Positions 37,205-49,651 of a stretch of DNA of 64,000 bases are shown piece by piece. This stretch comes from Argentina anserina (lineage: Eukaryota > Streptophyta > Magnoliopsida > Rosales > Rosaceae). The stretch lies in NCBI RefSeq assembly GCF_933775445.1, contig NC_065876.1, forward strand, positions 19,406,001-19,470,000, given 5' to 3'. The first letter of the stretch is position 1. The number at the start of each line of letters is the position of its first letter. The position numbers and the translations under genes were made by a program. A model generated the notes under the pieces. That model was not told the origin of the DNA and searched no databases. It worked only from the letters and a program-made list of their open reading frames with translations.

Positions 37205-39341
37205 TGATCGGTTCGATTACTCGAGATCAATATTAACCCTGTAAGCATCGTTAGTAGTATAAAAGAAGAGGGTATCGTTCTCAAACCGGGGATCCAACCA
37301 GTGTAAAGAATCACAAACATTTAACAACGAATTCATAAGAGTTTAAAAGATTTGAGATATATTTCGGATCAAACATAAAATAAACCTAAACTAACATATA
37401 CATGTGATCAAACAAATAACATAAGAACAAAGGTAACGAAATCTACTCTCAATCATGTTCATGCCGTAAGTATCATAGTTCATCTTAAATTCGATCATGC
37501 ATCAAGTTCCTACTTGGTTCCTAATACATGGATATTATTGAGCTCAACTACTTGTCTTGCTACGAAATCTAACATACTAATTCATCATGCAATTACGTAT
37601 CACAAAGAGAAATCAACATGTTTAAAGCACTTATCCAATGTCGAACTTAAGATCATAATCGGTGGAGGAACAAAGGGGACAAACAATTAATCAACTACTT
37701 GTATAAAAATTGTTTTTAACTTTGAATGATTAACATATGCGACATCAATTACTTGTCTTAATCACACATGCAATATAAGAGCACACCGAAAATTAATTAA
37801 GAACATAAATTGAAACTCATGGCATAAAACCTAAAATCATTGAATAAAAATCGAAAACCTTAATTCATCATGTCATTCGAAAATTACAAATATCTCATAG
37901 ACAAGAATAAAAATAACTTTAACAAAACCTAAACATAAATCATCCAAGAACAAGAACATAAAAACCCGAAAACTAAACATGAAGATCAAAGAGTTACACT
38001 TTATAATTCTCCTCCCAAGGTTCCTTACAGAGGTAGCACGAGATCTTCAAGAGTATGGTATCCTAGGCTCCCAAGCTTTGGACAGAAAATATGATGAAGG
38101 GTGGTGAATTCGGATTCTATGATGCTTGGTGAATGAAAGTGTTTGGGCAGAGCTTTGGCAAGTCTTGTGAGCAAGGTTGATGATCCTTTTATGTGGAAAT
38201 GAGGTGCTATATATAGAGGAAGAAACCCAAGGAAGGATGGCCACAAAGTCCACAAAGTTGAAACCAAATTGGTTGAGGTTTCCTAGATTCGGCAGATCTG
38301 ACATTTTGTCCCTTGTTGTGGCCATAACTTTCTCTAGAAAATAGATATTGAGATGATTCCAACTGGCAATTTCAACTAGACTTCCGTGGCTTTTCATCCA
38401 TATATCGTGCACTTTCTCAGTCATTCTGAGCTGTCCAAGGGAGCTCGTCAAAGTTAGATTTCTATAAGGATTGCATATCTTTTGCATTAATTGCATATCT
38501 TCTTCCTCCTTTAATGCTGATTTCTTTTGCACAAATTTCTTCCTTTGAATTAGGGAGGCAGCAAAAGTCTTAATTGTTGCAGCCATGTTTGATTTTTCTT
38601 ACCTCTCCTCATTAAATTTGCTGGATGCTTTCTTTGACTTTCTTGCCTCTTCTCATTTAATTTGCTGCATGTCTTCTTTGACATTCTTTGGTGCATGGAT
38701 TTATGGACATTCTGATACATATTTGTTCTCTATATGCAGGAGGAAAAAAGTCCCAAGTTTCCCTCATAGCCCTTGGATCAAAAGCAAATCAATGGCTGAG
38801 ATAATTCCGTCGAGCTCACTGGACCTCCGAGTAATTATTCGGTCATATCTCCCTGTAGGAATAAGATATTGATTTGATTCCAAATCCTACAGAAACTAGA
38901 CTCAAAATCCTTTTTATCCATATAAGGTACGTCTTCTAACGCAATCGGAGCTATCCAGCGAGCCCGTCGAAGTTGGACTACAAATCTTGACAGCATTTTC
39001 ATTCTTGCATGGATTGGGTTTTTAAGTGTATCTTCTTCTTTTTCCTTGTGGAACTAGGATTGCTTTCCTTTTCCAACATGGATTTGTATTTCCAAATAAG
39101 AATAAGTATATTAGAAACAAAGAAATACGCAAAGATGAATCCTACTCGAACAAGGAAACATATATCAACAAGGATTCTTAACACTTAGCACGATTTCATC
39201 ATCAATTCACTTATAATTGATATAAGCTCTACCTAAACAATTATTCATACAAAAGAAACTAAAACATACTAAATAAGAGTTAATAAAGAGTAAGAATAGG
39301 ACATAAACGCATTAAGAACGTCACACTTTGTGCTCATATCA
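37205..39341 (-). repeat. 3' LTR of the Athila-like element
   Basis: 2137 bp, plus-strand ends TGATCGGTTCGATTACTCG and TGTGCTCATATCA. Relative to the other LTR it lacks about 31 bp near 37409 and about 24 bp near 38460. A likely TATA box (CTATATATAG) lies at 38207-38216. Confidence 0.95.
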
Positions 39342-39357
39342 ACAACCCCATACTTAA
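39342..39357 (-). other. Polypurine tract of the Athila-like element
   Basis: On the minus strand the bases AAGTATGGGGTTGT lie directly before the start of the 3' LTR. They are purine-rich and in the place expected for the plus-strand primer. Confidence 0.7.
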
Positions 39358-41134
39358 GCTTTGCTAGTCCCTTAGCAAACACTAGAAAAGGAAAACAAAA
39401 ACATAAAACAAAAATCAATACAACTAAACTAATGACTCAACTATAATGCCTTCAACATTTTGTCTCAGCGATCTTCAAACTCATACCATCAAGAATAACA
39501 CTCAATCAAAATAGATAGAATGAATTCAATGGTTAATAAACATGAGATCTCGCATAACAAGTAAGACATGGCAGAAACATAAGTGATATTAAGCTCAACA
39601 TGTTCAAAACAAGTTCAAATTCAACTCACAAGGGATATGCACTCCGAATCTTTTCTCTCAAGAACATGGCATATGCTTAAAAGCTTTTCACACATAAGAG
39701 TTATGAATACATAGTGAATTCGAAAACCTCATGAAAGATACCAATCATATGCACAAATGAACCCAAACCATATGCTTACTCATGAAACAAACTCCACAAA
39801 TCAAGAGCTACTCATTTTAAGAATCATGTGGATCTTTATAAAAGGTAGGCTTAGGCTCGGTAAGGATATGATTTATTTAGGTAAAAGGAATCAGAAAGGT
39901 CATCCTCAAGACTTAGCAGAGCAAGAATCATTCACCTTATGTCGCCATACTCCATAAAACAAGGGCCAATTTTATCATGTTGGACCCATTCTTCACTCTA
40001 AACATTGTGAAAACGAACAAAGGCTAAAGTACAACATTATTGAGCCTTCAACAAATACATCACAACTCCTAATTCACATCAAACATAGCTATGCCGTAAC
40101 TTCTTTGTATATATATATTTTTTTCTTTCAAGCCGTGTTCATGTATTTTTTTTCTTCTCACGGCATCTTTCTATTTTTTTTTCATTCTTTTCACCTTTTT
40201 CTTAAGGCACAAATACATACATAGCATAACCCCACACTTGAATCGAATCATCACTCCATATTAACACCAAGAAATCGGCTCTGCCAAGCTTTGAGAACAA
40301 GGTAGAGATATAACTATACTAAGCAAGGATATTAACATGTTGGTAATGAAAGAAAAGGTTTAATGTTGGCTCAAAGGGGTTCATACTAAGGTGTCCCAAG
40401 CAGGGCACAAATAAGACATACGGCTTTTTGGTTTAAGTGGTGGAATCCCTAAAAAGATCCAACAATCATTTTCAAAATCAGAGTATATTATGATAAAAGT
40501 TTTGAAAGTTTTACAAAGTAAGTTCTAGCATTCTCTAGTTCATTGCAATTCTATGGCATATGAATTGATCAAAATGGATGTAATGAGGTTATATAGCCAA
40601 TAAACGATAGATTAAACTCTCCAAAGAAAGGCACATATATGGCTCGAAACTCACATAGGTTACATGAATTCAAACAAGTAGGGAACATGCTCATTCTGTA
40701 CCTAAGTTTCAAAATCCTCATCTACTACATGTTCGTACAATTTCTACACATCGATTAACCATCAAATAGCAATTAAGTTCAATTTCCAATCTTGTGATCA
40801 TCTTTCAACCAATCATTCAAAGATCAACTCATCCTAGACAGTTAAAGGCATACCTAAGACTCAAAAAAAAAACAACTTAGAATCGAAAAACAAAACCGAA
40901 AATAACACTAAAATTGAAAATCAAAATAACAAAATCGAAACACATAAACATCAGACAATAGAATACAACGAATGATGTATATCACACCCCACACTTAAAA
41001 CTTACATTGCCCTCAATGTATAATATGATAAGCAACGAAAAATAAAAATTAGGGATAAGAAAATGCAAACACTCGTTGATGGCTCCTTCATTGGCTTAAG
41101 TTTAGAGTCTATAGCCTAGACTATCTCAAAGAGA
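39358..41134. other. Gene-free segment between pol and the 3' LTR
   Basis: About 1.8 kb where Athila elements often have an env-like gene. All frames here are short and lack motifs, so the region is non-coding or a decayed remnant. Confidence 0.55.
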
Positions 41135-41953
41135 TCACTTGTTTGCCGAAGGGTCAAGGAGAGACGTCTCCTCAATCACGTGATTCTCCATATTCTCAAA
41201 ATAAGGCTTCAAGCGATGTCCATTGACCTGAAATTCGGTGCCTTTCACCATACTCTTTATCATGATAGCACCAGAAGGAAAAACGTTAGTAATAATGAAA
41301 GGACCTATCCATCTAGAACGTAATTTACCGGGAAACAACTTATGTCGAGAATTAAACAAAAGAACTTTCTGCCCAACGACAAAGTGTTTCTTCCTAATCA
41401 TACGGTCATGGAATGTCTTAGTCTTCTCCTTGTAAACCATTGCCGAATCATAGGCCTCATTCCTAATCTGTTCAAGCTCATGCAACTGCAACTTCCTATG
41501 CAATTCGGCCTCATTAATGTAAATGTTAAAATTCTTCACAGCCCACCATGCACGATGTTCAAGCTCCACAGGAAGATGGCACGCCTTGCCATATACTAAC
41601 CGAAATGGTGACATGCCAAGAGGAGTCTTGTATGTCATTCTATAGGCCCAAAGAGCATCATCCAATCGCTGAGACCAATCCTTGCGTGATGGTCCAACAG
41701 ACTTCTCCAAAATTCTCTTAATCTCACGATTCGATAGCTCGACTTGTCCACTTGTTTGGGGGTGATAAGGTGTAGCAATCTTATGCTTGATTCCATACTT
41801 CTTCAACAACGCCTCAATGGTCCGGTTGCAAAAGTGAGATCCTCCATCACTAATGATAACTCGCGGCATACCAAACCTAGAGAAAATGTTAGAACGAAGG
41901 AAATCTGCAACAACTCGAGAATCATTAGTCCGGTGGCCTTTGCTTCCACCCAT
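41135..41953 (-). CDS. Integrase C-terminal part of the Athila-like element (separate frame)
   Basis: This frame continues integrase one frame away from gag-pol. It has the second catalytic Asp in [10 protein letters not shown], the catalytic Glu region in [16 protein letters not shown], and the conserved [26 protein letters not shown]-type C-terminal segment and the end [14 protein letters not shown] follow. The overlap with the upstream frame near 41925-41935 suggests a one-base loss in the stretch coding for KWVEAKAT, so in this copy integrase is broken. The apparent ATG at 41953 is unlikely to be used. Confidence 0.88.
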   Translation of the reverse strand: MGGSKGHRTNDSRVVADFLRSNIFSRFGMPRVIISDGGSHFCNRTIEALLKKYGIKHKIATPYHPQTSGQVELSNREIKRILEKSVGPSRKDWSQRLDDALWAYRMTYKTPLGMSPFRLVYGKACHLPVELEHRAWWAVKNFNIYINEAELHRKLQLHELEQIRNEAYDSAMVYKEKTKTFHDRMIRKKHFVVGQKVLLFNSRHKLFPGKLRSRWIGPFIITNVFPSGAIMIKSMVKGTEFQVNGHRLKPYFENMENHVIEETSLLDPSANK

Positions 41954-44900
41954 TTCGAAACATAGTCAACACAAACAAGTATGTACAAGAAACCATTAGA
42001 GCTAGGAAAAGGTCCCATGAAATCAATACCCCAACAATCAAATATTTCAACATATATAATCGGTGTCATAGGCATTTGATCCCTAGATCCTAAGTTTCTC
42101 ATGCGTTGGCATCTATCACAAGTCATGCAAAAATGATATGCATCTTTGAAAATCGTAGGCCAAAAGAAACCACATTCTAACACCTTAAGAGCAGTCATAC
42201 GTGAACCAAAGTGTCCTCCACAAGATTTAGAATGGCAAAAGGTAAGTATAGAATGATGTTCAGATTCAGGGACACACCTCCTAATGATTTGATCAACACA
42301 ATGTTTCCACAAGTATGGTTCATCCCAAACATAATACTTAGCTAATGCCTTGAGTCTATTCTTTTGAGCATGCGATAAAGTATCCGGAAATTGCTTAGAA
42401 AATAGATAATTCACAATATCTGCATACCATGGCTCACTTACCTCAACTCGAAAGAGTTGCTCATCCGGGAAACTCTCTTGGATAGCCAAGGGCTCGGCAT
42501 CTCTCACCAAACGACTCAAATGATCCGCCACAACATTGTCACTGCCCTTCTTGTCCTTGATCTCGAGATCGAACTCTTGGAGTAAGAGAATCCATCGAAT
42601 CAATCTTGGTTTGGCATCCTTCTTCGTCATTAAGTACTTTAAAGCTGCATGGTCAGTGTAAACAATAACTTTGGATTGAAGTAAGTAAGAACGAAACTTA
42701 TCTAGAGCAAAGATCACTGCAAGAAGTTCTTTTTCAGTTGTGGTGTAGTTTTGTTGAGCATCATTGAGCGTTCGTGAGGCATAATAGATGGCATAGGGCT
42801 TCTTATCCTTCCTCTGCCCTAGCACAGCTCCAACTGCATAGTCGGAGGCATCACACATCAACTCAAATGGCAAGGACCAATCCGGCGGTGCCATGATTGG
42901 TGCCGAAGTTAAGAGCTTCTTCAAAGTCTCGAATGCAAGCTTGATTGCATCATCAAAGTGAAAGGGAACTTCCTTTTGAAGCAATGAACTCATTGGTCTC
43001 GCAATCTTGGAAAAGTCCTTGATAAACCTACGATAGAAACCTGCATGTCCAAGAAACGATCGAACATCCCTCACACTTGTGGGGAGGGGTAAGTGACGCA
43101 CAAGATCTATTTTAGACTTATCAACCTCAATTCCTCTAGATGAAACAATATGGCCTAAGACAATGCCTTGCGTGACCATGAAATGACATTTTTCCCAATT
43201 CAACACCAAGTTAGTTTCCTCACAACGTTTAAGCACAAGTTCAACATTCTCTAGGCAAGTTTCGAAATTTTCACCATAGACAGAAAAATCATCCATGAAA
43301 ACTTCAATTTTAGAACCAATATACTCAGAGAAAATGTGATACATGCAACGTTGAAACGTACCTGGAGCGTTGCATAAACCAAAAGGCATGCGACGATAAG
43401 CAAACGTACCAAAAGGGCATGTGAACGTAGTTTTTTCTTGATCTTCTTCCGCAACACTTATTTGATTGTATCCACTATATCCATCAAGGAAACAATAGAA
43501 AGAATGACCAGCTAACCTCTCAAGCATTTGATCAATGAATGGCAATGGCATATGGTCCTTCCTTGTTGTAACATTGAGCTTCCTATAGTCAATACATACT
43601 CGATAACCGGTCACTGTCCTTTGAGGCACCAACTCGTTCTCTTTGTTCTTCACCACCATGATTCCTGACTTCTTTGGCACAACCTGAATGGGAGAGATCC
43701 ACCTACTATCCGAGATGGGGTAGATCACGCCACAATCGTGCAATTTAGTGATTTCATCCTTTACAACTTGCATCATTGGTGGGTGAAGGCGTCTTTGACC
43801 TTCCTTGGTTGGTTTGGCACCATCTTCAAGCAAAATTCGGTGCACACACATGGTAGGGCTAATTCCTTTGATGTCGGCTAGGGTCCATCCTATTGCCGTC
43901 TTGTGTCTCTTTAACACTTCAATCAATCTCTCTTCTTGTTCCTCGTTGAGTGTAGAGGAAATGATCACTGGCAATGTATCTTCATCTCCCAAAACCGCAT
44001 ACTTCAAGTGGTCCGGAAGAACCTTAAGATCAAGCTTTGGGGCTTGCACCACAGAAGGAAGATTCTTGTTAGTGGTTAAAAGGATTGGACTAGGAGAGAC
44101 ATAACTTTCCTCACATGGCAAAATCTCAAGAGAGGCCATGTTCTCTAGTACAAAAGATGGCACGGCATCATTGGCTTCCAACTCAGAAACGTTGGAGCCA
44201 TCACTCGCAAATCCGGCCCCGTGGGAATTGGTGAGTGCCAACTCGTCATGTGCCAAGGTATCTAGATAGTTATCTGCAAGGGAATCAAGAATGTCAACTG
44301 AAAAACAATCACTTAATTCTGAAAGGGGATACCTCATGGCTTCAAAGATGTTGAAGCTAATCACTTCACCATCGAACTCAAAGGTGAGTGATCCACTAAA
44401 CACATCAATCTTCGTTCTTGCAGTCCTCATAAAGGGACGCCCCAACAAAATAGGGACCTCCTTGTCATCTGCTTCAGTTGGCTCCATGTTAAGGACATAG
44501 AAGTCCGCAGGGAATATCAAGCTCGAAACCTGCACAAGAACATCTTCAACATAGCCCAAAGGGACTTTGTTGGAACAATCAGCTAATCGTATAACCACAC
44601 TATCTTTTTTCAAATCTCCTAGACCTAAGTTAGCATAGATGTAGTAAGGCTTTACATTGATCGATGCTCCTAAGTCTAGCATTATCTTGTGAAATTTTGT
44701 GTTACCGATTGTACAAGGGATAGAAAAACTCCCTGGATCCTTGAGCTTAGGTGGTAGCTTCCTTTGGAGCACGGCTGAGACCGTCTCATTCATTGTGACC
44801 ATTTCATTCTCTCGAGTCATCCTCTTATTGGTGCACAACTCCTTTAGAAACTTAGCGTACTTCGGGATTTGTTGAATACATTCAATTAGAGGCATGTTCA

Positions 44901-46698
44901 CTTCTACCCTTTTAAAGATGTCGAGCATGGCTTGATCAGAGTCATCCTTCTTCTTCTTTGCGAATCTATTGGGGAAGGGGACACGAGGAAGAGCATTAGT
45001 TGAAACCAAACCACTAGAGTTAGGATCCTTACCTGTCTCATGAACGACATGATTACTTTGGGGCAGAGGCACGACATCATTGACCTTAGAGGAGGCAGGG
45101 TCCTTCTCTCGGTCATTTGCATTGAAATTCTCGGCCTCTTTGTCTTTAGAAGGCATGGCCTTCTTGATTGGCTGCAATGGAGCATCTAAGAGCCTGCCAC
45201 TTCTTGTGATCATGGCCTTCACATTGGGATTTGGCTCGGTTTGGCTTGGCAACTTACCTCCTTCATGGATCTTACCCATGAAGTCGATCACTTGTCCCAT
45301 CTGCTTCTTAAGCTCGGTTATGTCTTTAGAATGAGCTTGTTGACCTGTAACTAAAGCTTGAGTAGCAGAGTTTAAATTTTGTTGCCCTTGAGCAAGGGAC
45401 TTTAAAAGTTCATCATAGTTAGGTGCAGATGTATTATTTGAACCATGAACATTGGAGTTAAATGGAACAGAACCTTGAGGTACCTGAGGCCTCACAAACA
45501 AACCTGAAGGAAGAGGTCCTTGACCTTGAGCATTGGACGGTTGGGCATTGTTGTTCCACCGAAAGTTGGGATGGTCTCTAAGTCCAGGATTGTATGTGTT
45601 CGAGTAAGGATCGTACCTAGTCCTTTGTTGCCCCATGAAGTTCAGCTCCTCTTCAGTTATTGCACCATTTGGACAATTCTCGGTGGTGTGGTCCTTGAAT
45701 GAACAAATGCCACACGCTTGAGTGTTGATGGTCGAACCATTGAATGCCTTGACTAGAACGTCAAGCTTTCTTTCTAAAGTAGCCATTTGATTCCGTGTAT
45801 CAACGTCATACACCCCACGGCTCTTGCTTCCTCTCTTTTCCTTAGAACTAAATTGGCGATTGTTGTCTGCCAAGTCATCAATCAAGGTGTAAGCTTCTTG
45901 ACTGGTCTTGTTCATGAATGTGCAGCCACATGCCGAATCCACCATACTCTTGTTAATGGTGTCGAGTCCTTCATAGAAGAATTGCACCAAGTCATCCAAC
46001 GAAATACCATGGTGAGGGCACTTTCTTTGTAGTTCTTGAAATTCCTCCCATGCCTCGTAGAGTGAATCACCATCCTTTTGAGTGAAGTTCTGAATCTCCC
46101 TCCTTAGTCTTTTCGTGAGTTGAGCAGGGAAGAATTGTTTCAAGAACTTCCTAGTCATTTCGTCCCATGTGGTATTGATTCCCGGAGGCAGAGAGTACAA
46201 CCAACGTTTAGCATCGTCCTTAAGGGTAAATGGAAACAAAAGTAACCTCAAGCCTTCTTGAGACAGATGATGAATCGATTGGAGCTTGCAAATATCCAAG
46301 AACTCCCTAAGGTGAACATTAGGGTCTTCCATTGAGGAACCAGAATACTTAGGCAGCTGCCCAAGCAATTGAACCGGAATGGAGAAGTTGGCTTCATTAG
46401 GTGGAGTGAAAGCAATGCATGAAGGTGATTCAGGGGTGGTGGGGATGAAAGCATTCTTGAGTGCCATTGGAGCACTAACAAGAACTATATCACTGTCCGC
46501 AATTGTGTCTGTCTCTGAATTGAAGATGAAGGGAAAGAAAGGATCCTCCTCTTCTTCTGATCTAGGTGAAGATTTCAAGATTGAATTGTTTGGAGATGAT
46601 TCGAAATCTAAGGGTCCACTCGTGAAAGAGTTGTTTAAATCTCTAAGTGCTTGAATTCGATCTTTGAGCTCTTGTGTTCTCTTAGATATTTCGGACAT
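41803..46698 (-). CDS. Gag-pol polyprotein of the Athila-like element (to the frameshift)
   Basis: I chose the ATG at 46698 ([18 protein letters not shown]); the open frame extends 39 codons further upstream. In order it has: retrotransposon gag domain ([11 protein letters not shown], then [17 protein letters not shown]), a CX2CX4HX4C zinc knuckle ([14 protein letters not shown]), protease ([10 protein letters not shown]), reverse transcriptase ([29 protein letters not shown] at about 43280-43300), RNase H ([27 protein letters not shown]) and integrase (HHCC zinc domain, then [10 protein letters not shown] with the first catalytic Asp). Gag and pol are in one frame, as in Athila. The frame ends about 43 codons past a one-base shift near 41930. 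All catalytic motifs before that are present. Confidence 0.93.
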   Translation of the reverse strand: MSEISKRTQELKDRIQALRDLNNSFTSGPLDFESSPNNSILKSSPRSEEEEDPFFPFIFNSETDTIADSDIVLVSAPMALKNAFIPTTPESPSCIAFTPPNEANFSIPVQLLGQLPKYSGSSMEDPNVHLREFLDICKLQSIHHLSQEGLRLLLFPFTLKDDAKRWLYSLPPGINTTWDEMTRKFLKQFFPAQLTKRLRREIQNFTQKDGDSLYEAWEEFQELQRKCPHHGISLDDLVQFFYEGLDTINKSMVDSACGCTFMNKTSQEAYTLIDDLADNNRQFSSKEKRGSKSRGVYDVDTRNQMATLERKLDVLVKAFNGSTINTQACGICSFKDHTTENCPNGAITEEELNFMGQQRTRYDPYSNTYNPGLRDHPNFRWNNNAQPSNAQGQGPLPSGLFVRPQVPQGSVPFNSNVHGSNNTSAPNYDELLKSLAQGQQNLNSATQALVTGQQAHSKDITELKKQMGQVIDFMGKIHEGGKLPSQTEPNPNVKAMITRSGRLLDAPLQPIKKAMPSKDKEAENFNANDREKDPASSKVNDVVPLPQSNHVVHETGKDPNSSGLVSTNALPRVPFPNRFAKKKKDDSDQAMLDIFKRVEVNMPLIECIQQIPKYAKFLKELCTNKRMTRENEMVTMNETVSAVLQRKLPPKLKDPGSFSIPCTIGNTKFHKIMLDLGASINVKPYYIYANLGLGDLKKDSVVIRLADCSNKVPLGYVEDVLVQVSSLIFPADFYVLNMEPTEADDKEVPILLGRPFMRTARTKIDVFSGSLTFEFDGEVISFNIFEAMRYPLSELSDCFSVDILDSLADNYLDTLAHDELALTNSHGAGFASDGSNVSELEANDAVPSFVLENMASLEILPCEESYVSPSPILLTTNKNLPSVVQAPKLDLKVLPDHLKYAVLGDEDTLPVIISSTLNEEQEERLIEVLKRHKTAIGWTLADIKGISPTMCVHRILLEDGAKPTKEGQRRLHPPMMQVVKDEITKLHDCGVIYPISDSRWISPIQVVPKKSGIMVVKNKENELVPQRTVTGYRVCIDYRKLNVTTRKDHMPLPFIDQMLERLAGHSFYCFLDGYSGYNQISVAEEDQEKTTFTCPFGTFAYRRMPFGLCNAPGTFQRCMYHIFSEYIGSKIEVFMDDFSVYGENFETCLENVELVLKRCEETNLVLNWEKCHFMVTQGIVLGHIVSSRGIEVDKSKIDLVRHLPLPTSVRDVRSFLGHAGFYRRFIKDFSKIARPMSSLLQKEVPFHFDDAIKLAFETLKKLLTSAPIMAPPDWSLPFELMCDASDYAVGAVLGQRKDKKPYAIYYASRTLNDAQQNYTTTEKELLAVIFALDKFRSYLLQSKVIVYTDHAALKYLMTKKDAKPRLIRWILLLQEFDLEIKDKKGSDNVVADHLSRLVRDAEPLAIQESFPDEQLFRVEVSEPWYADIVNYLFSKQFPDTLSHAQKNRLKALAKYYVWDEPYLWKHCVDQIIRRCVPESEHHSILTFCHSKSCGGHFGSRMTALKVLECGFFWPTIFKDAYHFCMTCDRCQRMRNLGSRDQMPMTPIIYVEIFDCWGIDFMGPFPSSNGFLYILVCVDYVSKWVEAKATGLMILELLQISFVLTFSLGLVCRELSLVMEDLTFATGPLRRC

Positions 46699-47448
46699 GC
46701 ATAATTCCTGTAATACAAAAGTTAAAGGGTTATCATTGAAGGATACAAAATGAAGACATGAATCGTGCCCTTCCTTTGTCATATACGCAGCACACTTATG
46801 GAAGAGGCACGACAACTATGTTGTCATGTTACAAAGTTAGTTCTTTACGTTTACAAAGTTCATACAATTCACAAGTTCTTTTTGCTATTTCAATGATTGA
46901 ATGATCGATTGATTCTAAGTTGTACACCGAGGTGGACGTGCGGCCTAAGTATGGATGTCTAGATACAAGATCAAGTCTTTGTTTCAGAAGGCCGTATAGC
47001 TCAATTAGAGATAGTGAACATGGTAGGACTCATTTGTCAAACTACGGAGAGCGAACTCCCTATCGACTCCATCACCGAGATGTATGTCAGTCAATAGTTC
47101 TCTGAGATCCAATTTTGGTCCCATGCACCAGGGTAATAAAAGAGCGTGCACCTTACTCAGCTGGACTGAAATTTGGATGTTAGACAAATCTCCAAGTGTT
47201 AATAAAAGCCGCCCTCAACCTCATGCAAAAACTTTGGAAGAAAACATGAGGGGTTAAGGCTAATATTAACAAAAGGGACTTTACCTATTCCGTTCGATTT
47301 ACAACCTACAACAATCATTCATTCAATCATAAAAAATAACAACCTAAGATAAAATTACTATATGTTAGAACAAAGTAAGGAAATAATATACAGATTTACA
47401 ATATGAACAGTGAATTCGAAATTAAATGATTCGAGATCCATAGAGATG
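46699..47448. other. Leader of the Athila-like element between PBS and gag
   Basis: About 750 bp of untranslated leader, likely holding the packaging signal. The open frames here are short and have no motifs. Confidence 0.5.
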
Positions 47449-47468
47449 GATCCCCGGCAACGGCGCCA
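47449..47468 (-). other. Primer-binding site, matches tRNA-Asp
   Basis: On the minus strand TGGCGCCGTTGCCGGGGATC starts two bases after the 5' LTR. It is the complement of the 3' end of plant tRNA-Asp including CCA, the primer known for the Athila group. Confidence 0.93.
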
Positions 47469-47470
47469 TT

Positions 47471-49651
47471 TGATCGGTTCGATTACTCGAGATCAATATT
47501 AACCCTGTAAGCATCGTTAGTAGTATAAAGCAAGAGGGTATCGTTCACAAACCGGGGATCCAACCAGGGTAAAGAATCACAAACATTTAACAACGAATTC
47601 ATAAGAGTTTAAAAGATTTGAGATATATTTCGGATCAAACATAAAATAAACCTAAACTAACATATACATGTGATCAACCAACCAACACATAAGAAATTAC
47701 CAAACAAATAACATAAGAACAAAGGTAACGAAATCTACTCTCAATCATGTTCATGTCGTAAGTATCATAGTTCATCTTAAATTCGATCATGCATCAAGTT
47801 CCTACTTGGTTCCTAATACATGGATATTATTGAGCTCAACTACTTGTCTTGCTACGAAATCTAACATACCAATTCATCATGCAATTACGTATCACAAAGA
47901 GAAATCAACATGTTTAAAGCACTTATCCAATGTCGAACTTAAGATCATAATCGGTGGAGGAACAAAGGGGACAAACAATTAATCAACTACTTGTATCAAA
48001 ATTGTTTTTAACTTTGAATGATTAACATATGCGACATCAACTACTTGTCTTAATCACACATGCAATATAAGAGCACACCGAAAATTAATTAAGAACATAA
48101 ATTGAAACTCATGGCATAAAACCTAAAATCATTGAATAAAAATCGAAAACCTTAATTCATCATGTCATTCGAAAATTACAAATATCTCATAGACAAGAAT
48201 AAAAATAACTTTAACAAAACCTAAACATAAATCATCCAAGAACAAGAACATAAAAACCCGAAAACTAAACATGAAGATCAAAGAGTTACACTTTATAATT
48301 CTCCTCCCAAGGTTCCTTACAGAGGTAGCACGAGATCTTCAAGAGTATGGTATCCTAGGCTCCCAAGCTTTGGACAGAAAATATGATGAAGGGTGGTGAA
48401 TTCGGATTCTATGATGCTTGGTGAATGAAAGTGTTTGGGCAGAGCTTTGGCAAGTCTTGTGAGCAAGGTTGATGATCCTTTTATGTGGAAATGAGGTGCT
48501 ATATATAGAGGAAGAAACCCAAGGAAGGATGGCCACAAAGTCCACAAAGTTGAAACCAAATTGGTTGAGGTTTCCTAGATTCGGCAAATGTGACCTTTTG
48601 TCCCTTGTTGTGGCCATAACTTTCTCTAGAAAATAGATATTGAGATGATTCCAACTGGCAATTTCAACTAGACTTCCGTGGATTTTCATCCATATATCAT
48701 GCACTTTCTCAATCATTCTGAGCTGTCCAGGGGAGCTCGTCAAAGTTAGATGATCTGCAGTGCCAGAATTCTGATAAGGATTGCATATCTTTTGCATTAA
48801 TTGCATATCTTCTTCCTCCTTTAATACTGATTTCTTTTGCACAAATTTCTTCCTTTAAATTTGGGAGGCAGAAAAAGTCTTAATTGTTGGAGCCATGTTT
48901 GATTTTTCTTACCTCTCCTCATTAAATTTGCTGCATGCTTTCTTTGACTTTCTTGCCTCTTCTCATTTAATTTGCTGCATGCCTTCTTGACATTCTTTGG
49001 TGCAGGGATTTATGGACATTCTGATACATATTTTTTCTCTATATGCAGGAGGAAAAAAGTCCCAAGTTTCCCTCATAGCCCTTGGATCAAAAGCAAATCA
49101 ATGGCTGAGATAATTCCGTCGAGCTCACTGGACCTCCGAGTAATTATTCGGTCATATCTCCCTGTAGGAATAAGATATTGATTTGATTCCAAATCCTACA
49201 GAAACTAGACTCAAAATCCTTTTTATCCATATAAGGTACGTCTTCTAACGCAATCGGAGCTATCCAGGGGAGCCCGTCGAAGTTGGACTACAAATCTTGA
49301 CAGTATTTTCATTCTTGCATGGATTCGGTTTTTAAGTGTATCTTCTTCTCTTTCCTTGTGGAACTAGGATTTCTTTCCTTCTCCAACATGGATTTGTATT
49401 TCCTAATAAGAATAAGTATATTAGAAATAAAGAAATACGCAAAGATGAATCCTACTCGAACAAGGAAACATATATCAACAAGGATTCTTAACACTTAGCA
49501 CGATTTCATCATCAATTCACTTATAATTGATATAAGCTCTACCTAAATAATTATTCATACAAAAGAAACTAAAACATACTAAATAAGAGTTAACAAAGAG
49601 TAAGAATAGGGCATAAACGCATTAAGAACGTCACACTTTGTGGTCCTATCA
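47471..49651 (-). repeat. 5' LTR of the Athila-like element
   Basis: 2181 bp, plus-strand ends TGATCGGTTCGATTACTCG and TGTGGTCCTATCA. It has the same TATA box (about 48499-48508) as the other LTR. On the minus strand transcription would start within it and run toward gag. Confidence 0.95.

Larger units (their letters stand above)
37205..49651 (-). mobile_element. Full-length Athila-like Ty3/gypsy retrotransposon (12.4 kb)
   Basis: It has two near-identical LTRs (37205-39341 and 47471-49651) with TG...CA ends and a perfect 5-bp duplication GAATC (37200-37204, 49652-49656). On the minus strand the order is 5' LTR, PBS, gag-pol (46698-41135), about 1.8 kb without a gene, PPT, 3' LTR. The single gag-pol frame, the DLGA protease motif, the FMDD reverse transcriptase motif and the tRNA-Asp primer site fit the Athila group. 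The LTRs differ mainly by two small gaps and a few substitutions, so the insertion is young. No env-like gene is visible. Confidence 0.95.

Noticed and set aside
39358..41134. An env-like gene after pol
   Set aside because: Expected place in Athila elements, but all frames are short and no membrane segment pattern is convincing.
41238..41599. Plus-strand frames opposite gag-pol
   Set aside because: Antisense shadows of the polyprotein without their own motifs.
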